40,998 nt of DNA from an uncultured Lachnospiraceae bacterium (GTDB taxonomy: Bacteria > Bacillota > Clostridia > Lachnospirales > Lachnospiraceae), in NCBI GenBank assembly GCA_946407725.1, contig CAMJPM010000020.1:1-40998 (forward strand), written 5' to 3'. Positions 17,701-25,400 of the stretch are shown in pieces. The notes below the pieces were generated by a model. The model ran no database searches and was not told the origin of the DNA. It saw nothing but the letters and a program-made list of their open reading frames with translations. Positions within the stretch are counted from its first letter, which is position 1. The number at the start of each line of letters is the position of its first letter. The position numbers and the translations under genes are program-made.

Positions 17701-19271
17701 TAAACTGCCGTATCATTCTGGAAATTTCCGTTTAAGTTTACCGTAAGATAATAGGATTTATTCAGCTCTGCAACCGCATTCTCAGAGACAATATTCCCGT
17801 CTCCATCCTTCCATTCCACCGTTGCTGTGGGATCCTCCGAACTATCACCCCCTATGGAATAGACTGCAGCCTCGCGATCAAAGGGAAATTCAGCCACCGG
17901 TCTCGCTATGTCCCCTGCCAGAACTGCGGCCGTTGTATCAGGCTCAGGAATTTCTATCTTCACCGGTGGACTGGCATAATCAGTAAGATTCCCTTCATTG
18001 ATGTCCTCCGCGATAATGTAGACACCATCATTCTTTGAAGCCTTGGACGGAATATCAAAGGTGACTATACCGTTTTGCAGCGTTCCCTCTTCCTGGCTGA
18101 TATGCTGATATTCTTTTATACGTAACTCATCCTTTTTTTCAGGCTTATACTCACCGTCAAGCACCAGCAGGGAAAGATTGGTTGCGTTGGCACTTAAGGA
18201 GCCTCTCACGCTGTACGGGACATACATCGTATTATCTATCCTGTACATGTGAAGCGGAACAAATTCTATGTTGTCATCCACCATGGTAAATTTATACTCG
18301 GCATCAGCCTTTCCCTTTTCACCCTTAACAACCGAGGAAAAGAGCACTTTATCCAGATCGATATTACAGGCGGGAGAAACATAATACTGATTCGAAACCT
18401 CACGACCCAGGGTAGTGCTTTTGCCGTAGCTGTTGGTGAGGCCTATTATACCTGCTTTTGTATGATCATTGGCGTTATTATCGTTAAAGAAAGGATTTCT
18501 CAGCCACCAATCCCCGTAACGTCTGCCATCAAATGTGGATTTTCCCCTTGAATATGCAGAACCGGAGTTTCCGTATCCCGAATGCCTCAGGTATCCGTAA
18601 TTTTCATCATAAGTATCCGCTGCATCAAGGCAGAAGAACCAGTTGAAATCCACAGGAACCGTAAAGTAATCTCCGGTATAATAATCCTCGATTGTTCTTT
18701 TGTTGCTTAATCTTCTCCGCTCATAATCAGAGATATAGCCGCCATTCGTGGCTATTTTCACCATCGTAGAAGCAATCTGGGTTTTCACAACGGCAAGTTC
18801 TTCAGCTTCGGTAAAATATTCCCTGTTTCCGTAAAAATGATTATCCTTGTTAAGCAGCTTCTGCAGAAGGCTTCCCTCCCATTTGTTGCCCGTTTCTTTC
18901 GATCTTGCCTCGCTCGAATTGAATGAACCCGGAAAAAGACATGAGTCACAATCCAGAAATGCAGCGTTCACTACACCATTGATTCCGGCAACTCTTTTTT
19001 TTCTATTGAGAACCCTGTATTTTACACTCTTAAAGCCGCTGCTTGCGTCACCGTACTTCCCGAAGTAAACGAAACTGCCATGCCATTTGTCTTCCAAAGA
19101 GTCCGGAGGTGTGGGATTTGCCATCTCGTTTGTGCCAAGCATTATGGTATCCATGTTTTTAGCATTGGCGCCATCGGCTGCAGCCACAGCAGCGGCATTC
19201 AGGAAAAGTGATGCCGTCATAACGGTAAATCCGGCAGATATCAGCTTTTTTAAGGTATTCTTTATCTTCAT
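14787..19271 (-). CDS. Giant secreted DUF6273-like repeat protein (paralogue A)
   Basis: This 1494-residue protein begins with a signal peptide of about 32 residues (LFLNAAAVAAADG). The N-terminal DUF6273-like domain spans about 60-340, shown by FVYFGKYGDA, NKWEGSLLQKLLN, YFTEAEELAVV, DWWLRNPF and VSPACNIDLDKVLFSS. A linker motif GSLSANATNLSLLVLDGEY is shared with its paralogue. Three tandem repeats lie at about 840-935, 935-1050 and 1050-1163, with FSGFEKPVAGEELKRSLSVS, AGWNRDYRAEATVS and YEFTEDTVV. The conserved C-terminal domain runs from VSGNGKKHAVAGMNADG to GMNDYYGTVAGD. No anchor is visible. Gene, domain order and repeat type match the gene at 10293, so the two arose by tandem duplication. 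An AT-rich upstream gap with a TATAAT suggests it starts a transcript. Confidence 0.87.
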   Translation of the reverse strand: MKIKNTLKKLISAGFTVMTASLFLNAAAVAAADGANAKNMDTIMLGTNEMANPTPPDSLEDKWHGSFVYFGKYGDASSGFKSVKYRVLNRKKRVAGINGVVNAAFLDCDSCLFPGSFNSSEARSKETGNKWEGSLLQKLLNKDNHFYGNREYFTEAEELAVVKTQIASTMVKIATNGGYISDYERRRLSNKRTIEDYYTGDYFTVPVDFNWFFCLDAADTYDENYGYLRHSGYGNSGSAYSRGKSTFDGRRYGDWWLRNPFFNDNNANDHTKAGIIGLTNSYGKSTTLGREVSNQYYVSPACNIDLDKVLFSSVVKGEKGKADAEYKFTMVDDNIEFVPLHMYRIDNTMYVPYSVRGSLSANATNLSLLVLDGEYKPEKKDELRIKEYQHISQEEGTLQNGIVTFDIPSKASKNDGVYIIAEDINEGNLTDYASPPVKIEIPEPDTTAAVLAGDIARPVAEFPFDREAAVYSIGGDSSEDPTATVEWKDGDGNIVSENAVAELNKSYYLTVNLNGNFQNDTAVYFQNCDGQSYIRGPEGEDVTHIDISRVSQGWITISCDAVTPIKRRIVSVSGPNVDNIPGLTEDGMFIENLNLTDADKVKEALKNANLKATAVKEGVSPIQSNNNPVEIPIGLDHWEVFHYEDGEPKEGYNPESNGLNYFRWTLHSDDYSHYETDISMTGVVSIRNHGAKIKTVKITDYTEPIIDEELDTKVRVDGVEADDDVDYPPTLISFENPDDQEVGIEWYASDEGYGSRELEAGTVAEYNYEYYPTILLKANSEKKYLFDEECQVYVNGYFLDERSSLAYEDQLWIFPDYHSFPTEKVLEVELGAVEEPVGGTALPAGLPAATPYDGCLSTGDRVDLSWTDPDGNEAYEAGWNRDYTVSASVSLNRGYEFTEDTVVKVDGKKLPKKSVSLNRAGMYDSILKVELGSFRTETEKIREIRFSGFEKPVAGEELKRSLSVSVPNGDPGIGPSVSLDWFDALDGSSAETAGWNRDYRAEATVSINSGYEFTEDTVVEVDGKRLPKKSVSIEKVGMYDSLLKVELGSFGTETGKISEIRLSGLEKPVAGEALKRSLSVSVPDGDPMLNPSVSLNWVDVLDGSAAETAGWNRDYRAEATVSLNSGYEFAQETAVTLDGEVLPDDSVNIISDGEYASLLELDLGTYNSEKRTISTITAPDHPAVFENTYTADTVLLSDELGKSAWLNFEGDKEPLTMSCNVIWSLAGNAYDDSDGAANSFYWHIDEGQLKHYIYDVESISTDGYVSIVNRSSSEEESPVTPPAPSVLPDSDVSSNRVSISENVLGDIYEINYEKTVSGNGKKHAVAGMNADGTLYKAKNSKSKQYDIGLKVYRNGEFVEPSKYKIVTKNNKKASVSSDGVTHLRGDKLPYFIIKFKGKEYKEVKKSFKDRKYSFDITPALLTKETVAFGQKKSASDGSVVFKRVTYTSPDSGKVIKLKYNKDLEKTDYVTRQDPETGKILLIGMNDYYGTVAGD
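15780..16740 (-). repeat. Three tandem ~348-bp coding repeats
   Basis: GGGATCGCCAT followed by CGGAACGGATACCGAAAGG occurs at about 16011 and again at about 16359, an offset of 348 bases (116 codons). These two copies are very similar over most of the unit. A third, more diverged copy extends to about 16740. They encode the ..KPVAGE..KRSLSVSV.. repeat modules of the secreted protein. Confidence 0.88.
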
Positions 19272-19388
19272 ATCATTTCCATTCCTTTGAAAAATATAAT
19301 GAAAACTCCAAAAAGAGGGTAAAATTCATTTTAGATTATATTACGGCAAAAGACACAAAACAGACACTATATTGCGGTATTTCCGTTT
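19272..19388 (-). promoter_or_regulatory. Probable promoter region for the secreted-protein genes
   Basis: This 117-base AT-rich gap separates the motor genes from the secreted-protein genes. On the minus strand a perfect TATAAT lies at 19336-19341, but the -35 position is a poor match (CTGTTT at 17-base spacing). AAAGGA precedes the ATG at 19271. A short hairpin CGG-AAATA-CCG occurs at about 19375-19386, too weak to call a terminator. A promoter here is likely, not certain. Confidence 0.4.
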
Positions 19389-20300
19389 TTATTCCTGGCT
19401 CAGTATCTCTATCATCTCCCGGACCATCTCCTCATCCTTCAGCTGGAATAGGAAGTCAACCCTTCTGGAGGCCTCCATATCCACCTCCCCGTCCTCGTCA
19501 TATACCGGGTTCATATAGGATCTTCCAGTGGCCGACACCAGCTCCTTTAAGGCTTCAAGCTGGCCCTCCGGCAGTATTTCGCTCTTTTCGTTCAGGCAGT
19601 ATTCCGCCACCGCAAGGGCACGTTTCTGGGAGAGCTCCAGGTTGAAGAGGTAATTTCCGTCGGTATCCGTATGTCCTTCGATAAGTATCCCGGAGATATT
19701 GTCCTTATACTTGGGGCTTAAGAGCACATCCGCGTACCTTGGCAGGAATTCCGCAAGAAACTCCTTGCCCTTATCGGTAAGGGTTGATTTGTTGTATTCA
19801 AATAATACGCTGGAATCAAAGGTAATGCCTCCGGTCTTCTCGTCCACCTTGACCTTCAGCTCGGAATCCTGGAATTCATTTTTTAAGTCCTCCACCAGCT
19901 CCGCCCTGACACCGATGATGTCGTCAAGCTTCTGCTGCTGCTCGCTCATCAGGGCTTCCAGCTTGTTTAAGAGCTCATGCTGCTCCTTTAAGGTCTTTTC
20001 CTGAATCGCTATCTTTTCTCCCTGCTCCGCTAAGGCTTCCTCCTGGGCGTTCAGCATCTTTGCCTGCTCGTCAAGCTTCGACTTCTGATCCGTTACTATG
20101 GTGCGCTCCTTATCCAGCTCATCCGCCTTCACAAGCAGCTCCTCCTCCTTCCCCAGGAGCTCGTTCTGTTTCTCATCATACTGTATCTTGGCATGGAGCA
20201 TGGACACCGCTATGATGATCACGAAAACCAGAAGAAGACCTGCCATCATGTCGGAATAGGAGAGCCAGTATGTAGTTTCCTCACTTCCCCTTCTTCTCAT
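19389..20300 (-). CDS. ZorB/MotB-like protein with OmpA peptidoglycan-binding domain
   Basis: This 303-residue protein has one N-terminal membrane helix (YWLSYSDMMAGLLLVFVIII) whose Asp17 sits where MotB and ZorB carry the ion-conducting Asp. A coiled coil of about 100 residues follows (40-140, Glu/Lys/Gln heptads). Residues about 150-295 are an OmpA-family peptidoglycan-binding domain with SSVLFEYNKSTLTDKGKEF, the signature ILIEGHTDTDG, N.ELSQKRALAVAEYCL and RRVDFLF. It is predicted to anchor a rotating or force-generating motor to the cell wall. Its start lies 5 bases after the stop of the MotA/ZorA-like gene, as expected for a stator pair. No flagellar gene is in the window, and the long coiled coil argues against ordinary MotB. 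Confidence 0.88.
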   Translation of the reverse strand: MRRRGSEETTYWLSYSDMMAGLLLVFVIIIAVSMLHAKIQYDEKQNELLGKEEELLVKADELDKERTIVTDQKSKLDEQAKMLNAQEEALAEQGEKIAIQEKTLKEQHELLNKLEALMSEQQQKLDDIIGVRAELVEDLKNEFQDSELKVKVDEKTGGITFDSSVLFEYNKSTLTDKGKEFLAEFLPRYADVLLSPKYKDNISGILIEGHTDTDGNYLFNLELSQKRALAVAEYCLNEKSEILPEGQLEALKELVSATGRSYMNPVYDEDGEVDMEASRRVDFLFQLKDEEMVREMIEILSQE

Positions 20301-20305
20301 GGGCT

Positions 20306-21754
20306 TTACCTGCGCTTTCTTAACTGCGCTTCAAATTCACGCAGGGTATCGGAAAACTCATCCATTGACTTTGAAACCTCTTTCAAGGCCTTTTCCAGGC
20401 TCTTATATGAGTAATCCACGGTTCCCGGCACTCTGTCCAGAGTCTCGTTGATATCGTTTACAGTATCCCGGAAATGTATCTCCACGGCTCTTAAATTCTC
20501 ATTTATTATCTTAAAGGTCTCTTCTACTTCCCTTGGGAAAGCCTCCACCAGCTTTTCAGTCCGGTCACCCTGCTTTTTTAAGAGCTCCGTTTCCTTTGCC
20601 ACGGTGCCCTCCAGCTCCTGTACCTCATCCACATACTGCCGGAGGGAGGCCACAACAGACCTGGTCTGGGTGGAAATGGCATTCACATTCTCGGCTGTCC
20701 CCAGGTTTTTATTGTATATCTCCTTAACCTGTTTTTCGTTTTCGCTCTGGAGTATAAGGGTCCTGTTCATGGTATCCGACAGATTTGTAAAGAGCTTTCC
20801 GAGAGAGTTGTTCATCTCGGCGATAAAGACATCCACGATCCTTGACATCTGCTCCATCTGGTTTCTGGTGGCCATATTGGCAAAGCCCTCTACGGTTCTG
20901 TTCAGCCGGTCAAACTGGGGATCCAGCACCTCCTTTAAGGAATCGGCGAAACCGTATTTTACTGCGTTTGAAAGCCCTCTTATGGCATCTGTCTGCTCTT
21001 TTTCAAGCTCCATCAGGCGGTTGACACCCTCCGCAGAGGTATCGGGCATCACGTATTTCTTATATACACCTAAAAAACGGCGGACAGCGTCCTCGGCTTC
21101 TCCCATTCTCCTTCTGAATACATAATTAAATACCAGGGAGAAGACCATGCCGTAAATGGAGGTGTGGAAAGCCACCTTTATTCCCTCCATCAGGGGTTCT
21201 ATGCTGCCCGTGATCTCTGCAGTGGTGCCGGTATTAAAGTTCTGAAGCCCCAGGGTCAGTCCGATAAAGGTGCCCAGGATTCCAAGTCCCGTCATGGCTC
21301 CCGCCACCTGTGAGAGCTGCTCCCTGTGGATCACGCTGTCAATGAGATCAAACCCGATATATTCACCGATATCACTCTTATAATAGGTCTGATCCGAAAG
21401 GTCTATCCGCTCAAGCTCATATTTATAATCCCTGAATCTTTCTTTTAAGATCTTGTCCCTGAAAAGCTCTTCCTGCAGATCCTTGTATTTTTCCCACAGG
21501 AATTTATGGGTGTGCTTTGCGTCATCCTCTATTCTGTCAGAGACCCGGTTTAGGTCCCAGGTGATGTTTGCCGCAGGCCACAGGCTCCCTGTTATGCATA
21601 CCGTGAATATGACGCCGACTATTATGAACATCACAAAATTGACTATGAGATTCGACATCCCCCCTCCGCTGCCGGAGAGATTCAGGAGCACACATACCGC
21701 CGCCATGGCAAAATAGGTTAAAAATATGATCGTTTCGTATCCTTTTCGGTTCAT
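20306..21754 (-). CDS. ZorA-like MotA/TolQ/ExbB-family motor protein with long cytoplasmic coiled coil
   Basis: This 482-residue protein has membrane helices at about 8-25, 35-58, 148-172 and 192-214. The last two carry the MotA/TolQ/ExbB core: AGAMTGLGILGTFIGLTLGL and IKVAFHTSIYGMVFSLVF. The first cytoplasmic loop (60-145) is charged and helical. From about 215 to the end there is a long cytoplasmic helical tail (MELEKEQTDAIRGLSNAVK, then repeated heptads), which is typical of ZorA of Zorya anti-phage systems and unlike short MotA or ExbB proteins. A strong SD (AAGGTGG) precedes the ATG. With the downstream OmpA protein it should form a proton- or sodium-driven complex in the membrane. ZorC, ZorD and ZorE are not in the window, so a standard Zorya locus is not supported. 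Confidence 0.87.
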   Translation of the reverse strand: MNRKGYETIIFLTYFAMAAVCVLLNLSGSGGGMSNLIVNFVMFIIVGVIFTVCITGSLWPAANITWDLNRVSDRIEDDAKHTHKFLWEKYKDLQEELFRDKILKERFRDYKYELERIDLSDQTYYKSDIGEYIGFDLIDSVIHREQLSQVAGAMTGLGILGTFIGLTLGLQNFNTGTTAEITGSIEPLMEGIKVAFHTSIYGMVFSLVFNYVFRRRMGEAEDAVRRFLGVYKKYVMPDTSAEGVNRLMELEKEQTDAIRGLSNAVKYGFADSLKEVLDPQFDRLNRTVEGFANMATRNQMEQMSRIVDVFIAEMNNSLGKLFTNLSDTMNRTLILQSENEKQVKEIYNKNLGTAENVNAISTQTRSVVASLRQYVDEVQELEGTVAKETELLKKQGDRTEKLVEAFPREVEETFKIINENLRAVEIHFRDTVNDINETLDRVPGTVDYSYKSLEKALKEVSKSMDEFSDTLREFEAQLRKRR

Positions 21755-21779
21755 GCCTTACCACCTTTTCTTTATATTT

Positions 21780-21802
21780 TCCGGAATATTTTACTGTCCG
21801 GA
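21780..21802 (-). promoter_or_regulatory. Possible hairpin before the motor genes
   Basis: Two TCCGGA hexamers (21780-21785 and 21797-21802) are separated by 11 bases in the 97-base gap between the YbjN-like gene and the motor pair. Because each is self-complementary they can pair as a 6-bp stem. There is no U-tract, so it is not a clear terminator. It could be an attenuator, an mRNA-processing site or chance. Confidence 0.25.
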
Positions 21803-21851
21803 GCTTTTAATATCTATACCCGCTTTATTCTGAGAGCCACGCTATTTAAGG

Positions 21852-22382
21852 TCAGCTTCCCCACGCCGCGGTCACATCCTCCATCCCGGCTTCACCCTCT
21901 GTCATCCTAAGCAGGATATCCATATGCCGGTCCGCCACCGCCACAGCATTGCCGGAACAGATATTCATTTCCTTAAGAAGGTCATCACCTTTCAGGTCGA
22001 TTGGCAGGGGAACGGACAGCTTGAACACCAGGGAAAGGGTCTCCCTGTCAAGGGCAAAGGCCCCGCAGGGCAGACGGAAATTGATGTATGATATCGCCTC
22101 ATAGAGCAGGGGGAGCTGCTCCTCGTCAATATCCCCGGCAATAGTTATGACAGTGTTAAAATGCTGTACCGCCGCGTCTTCTGATAATACAGGGAGAAAA
22201 AAGAGCTCTCCCACCGCCCCGTCACCGTCCAGACCCAGCTCCGGAAAGATCACCGTCAGCACCTCCACTCCGCCCGCGTCACCGGCAGCATTGAGCTTTG
22301 CAGCGATCAGCTCCTCCTGCAGAAGCCCTTCAAGGGCCTCCAGAGCCGAATGCCTCTCATTCATTATTGTTTTCCTGTCCAT
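21852..22382 (-). CDS. YbjN-like small protein, possible chaperone or adaptor
   Basis: This 176-residue acidic protein has no signal peptide or membrane helix. Its pattern (hydrophobic strands VEVLTVIFPELG, VQHFNTVITIAGDI, then AISYINFRLPCGAFALDRET and LVFKLSVPLPID, ending with a helix near MDILLRMTEGE) resembles the YbjN / type III secretion chaperone-like fold. That fold often acts as a protein-binding adaptor. It lies 28 bases after the 1018-residue protein gene, with a strong SD (GGGAGG) held in the loop of a small hairpin. Inference from position: it may bind or deliver the large protein encoded just upstream, or connect it to the motor pair downstream. The fold assignment is by eye and moderate. 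Confidence 0.65.
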   Translation of the reverse strand: MDRKTIMNERHSALEALEGLLQEELIAAKLNAAGDAGGVEVLTVIFPELGLDGDGAVGELFFLPVLSEDAAVQHFNTVITIAGDIDEEQLPLLYEAISYINFRLPCGAFALDRETLSLVFKLSVPLPIDLKGDDLLKEMNICSGNAVAVADRHMDILLRMTEGEAGMEDVTAAWGS

Positions 22383-22384
22383 TT

Positions 22385-22403
22385 AAGATCCTCCCTTGAT
22401 CTT
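22385..22403 (-). promoter_or_regulatory. Ribosome binding site inside a small hairpin loop
   Basis: On the minus strand AAGATC (22398-22403) and GATCTT (22385-22390) are perfect reverse complements flanking a 7-base loop AAGGGAG that contains most of the Shine-Dalgarno sequence of the YbjN-like gene. The ATG at 22382 follows directly. Displaying the SD in a loop could tune translation or expose it to a regulator. Confidence 0.45.
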
Positions 22404-22410
22404 TTATCCT

Positions 22411-25400
22411 CTATCGTCCGCTCATCCTTCTTGCAAGAAGCTTCGCATCAGGTATCTTCTTTTCCTCATCATAGGGCAGCCCGAATGCTTTAACTAACTC
22501 AATATAGCCCTTTTTCTCATCCTCCTCCAAAACCTCTTTCCCGGAAAACAGCTTTTCACAGACCTGGTCTGCATATCTTTTTGATATCTGGTCCGCCGCT
22601 GCCGTCATATCGCCATAGCCTGCCGCAGCAGCGAGCTTCCTCCTCATCCGGTTCCTGTATTCCTTTTCATCATGTATCTTCCGGCCTTTTTCGGCCATTC
22701 TTTCCTTTACTTTTTCCATGAATTCATCAAAGTGGAAGTACCGGTCAAACATGGCCTCCTGTATATTTCCCATATCCACGGCATTTAAGATACTGACCAC
22801 GATGCCCCCAACTGCTCCCGCCGCACTTAAGACAACACCTATGCCGGGTACCGTGACTCCCAGCATGCTTGAAATGTTCGTTATGGCCTGAAGTCCTGAA
22901 TATTTGACTTTGTGTCCGGACATAAGGTCTGCAAGCTTCAGCATGTCCCTGTCATATCTCGCTTCTTTCCGTTTTTTAAGCCTTTCCTCCTTCTGCTCCT
23001 CTGTCTCATTTTCCGGAGCATCCTTAAGGCTCTTTGCTTTTTCCAGCTTTTTATCCAGATAGTACGCTGCGTTATTTGCGTTATTGCAATCCAGAACCCC
23101 GGCTGTCAGGTTATAGGTATCTATCATAAGCCCGACCCCTGAGGTGACAAAGCTTGCGGTTTTTAAGGAGCCGGACACCTCCACTGCCCTGCTTTTTTTC
23201 ACTTCTCCGGCACTGCGTGCATATTTTCCGACCAGCTCCACACCGGTTCTGTAGGATATATAGGAATCCGCGCCGGAACTAAGCATTTCCGCCACTTCCC
23301 TGGCTTTATCCCCGGCGTGCATCTTAGCGCCGTTCTCGTAGAGATTGTATATCCCGTACATCACCGCCATGGCGTGTCCCAGGCCGGAGATCGCCGATGC
23401 TGTATATCCGTGGGAATATTTACTCACCTTTGCAATACTGCTGTCGGAGAGATGCCAGCTGTTACTTCCCCGGCGGCCGCTTAAAAGGCCTGCCGTACCC
23501 ACTACCGCATTTATTCCGGCAGCCGTAAATTCACCGCCCTTTTCCCCCGCCACAGCGTATGTATCCAGATTACTCTTAAATTCTCCTTTGTTATCATCCT
23601 CGCGGTTTAATAATCTGTCGCCGCTCTTTTCACCCTTTTCCCCGCTCTGTCCGTACTTTGACTCTGCCTCTCCCACGGCATCATCGGCAGCCAGGAGAGC
23701 CTCAAAGTCCTTTTTATACTGTTTCTCAGCTTCCGCCACCTGTTTTTCAAGCCCGGCCCTCTCCTTTTCCTTTGCCCTGCTGCACTCCTCCGCCTTTTCC
23801 TTATAGTTTTTGCAGCTAATGTAAGCCTTTTTTAACATGAGGCTTCTTATTTCCAGAGGGTCCTTAAGCTCACTGCCATCCGTCCCCTCTTTTTCCATCC
23901 TTGTGATCCTTGCGCTGTCCTTTATCAGCTCCTTATAATCCCTGTTTATCTGCAGTGCCTCGGAGAGCTTATGCATATACACATATCCCCCCACCAGGCG
24001 TGACATCAGCTTTATCTTTGATGCCACCATCTGCCTTTTAAGCTTATCGATATCCGGCTTATATTCCGTCTGTGAAGCGTAGGCGTCAAAGACCTTGGGA
24101 TCCTTCCTTGCCCCCGTCTCTATAAGGTAATAGATAAAGAGCCTCTCCCTCTTAGTCCTGCTCATAAGAGCCAAGACTATCTCGCCGTGATGGTTTTTGA
24201 TATTTAAGGGTCTTCCCACTATGCCGCCGTTATTGTAATTCCTGATAAACCAGCGGTCTATCCTTTCAATGGCCATAAGCTGCTCTTTGGAGAGATCCCG
24301 GTCTGTCTCTTCGGGGCTTAATTCCTCCTCAGGCTTTTTGTAGTCCATCCTGTCCACATGCTTTGTTGCGAGGTCATATACGGGATCCCGCTCTACGATC
24401 CCGCTCTTCTCAAAGCTTTTAAGCACCCGGTTCTGTACCTTGTAATACCTCGCCTCCTTTATGATATAGGCGATGTCCGGAACCATTTTTTCAGGGTTCT
24501 TCCGGTACAGGGATCTGTAAATATCCATATCCCTTTCATAGACTGCAAAAAGATCTGCCTTTGCCTTGACATTTGCCCTCTCATCCGCCTCGTTATATGC
24601 AAAATGCTTTTTCCATTTACCGTATTGCTTTACGAGCTCCGAAAGCCTGCTCCTGGCCTGTTTCCCTTCCTTTTCCGTATATCCTTCCCTTTTCACGGCA
24701 GGTATAAGCCCCTCATTATTGAGCTTTATATCCATATCGTCAAAGAAATGATCGGTCAGGTTACGTATAAGGGTGCTTGCCTCTTTACGGTTCTTTCCCT
24801 TTTGGGTATTACGCATTCCCCTGTGGGTATCATAGTAAATATGGGCAGTCTCGGAGAGACGGGTCATGGCTTCCACAAGGTCGTTTTCCGAAACCTCCTC
24901 CGTACCCTTTTCCCTGTCAATTATCAGCTTTTCGGTAAGGGTCATGACATGCTTTACCGCATCACGCATTTCCGTATAGTATACGGACCCCTTTTCAGGT
25001 TCTTCATCCTCTTTATTTAAGAGCTCCCATATATGGCCGGCGGCGATCATCTCCACGTATTTCCTGAAAGCCTCCCGGACCGCCTCCTTCTTTTCTTTCT
25101 GCGTATCCCCTTCAATGCTCTCACCCGGATGCTTTATTATCACACCCTCATCGGGGACGAAACGCTGACTGTCCAGGGACTCTTTTATTATCATCCTTGC
25201 ACTTTCAGCCTTGCTTTCCTCTAAAACGCCGCCGTAAGAGGGATTTATCACCGTCCCCTCCTTAAGGGAAAGTTCGGGACTGTCCAGCCTTGCTGCAATA
25301 ATTTCCTTTACTTCGCTTAAGTGACTTAAACCGGAGCCGGCTCCCGAATTCAAAATATTCGTTTCCTTTAGCCCCGGCAGAAGAGTTTCCCGCTCCTTAA

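Noticed and set aside
10293-19271. Diversity-generating retroelement targets
   Set aside because: No reverse transcriptase, template repeat or adenine-biased variation was seen; the repeats are ordinary duplications.
20448-21125. 225-residue plus-strand frame
   Set aside because: Antisense to the conserved ZorA-like gene; Ser/Phe-rich composition typical of shadows of coiled-coil sequence.
19389-21754. Complete Zorya defence system or flagellar stator
   Set aside because: No ZorC, ZorD or ZorE and no flagellar genes are in the window; only the motor pair is supported.
24358-25020. 220-residue hydrophobic plus-strand frame
   Set aside because: Antisense to the charged helical part of the 1018-residue protein; composition follows from the reverse of Lys/Glu codons.
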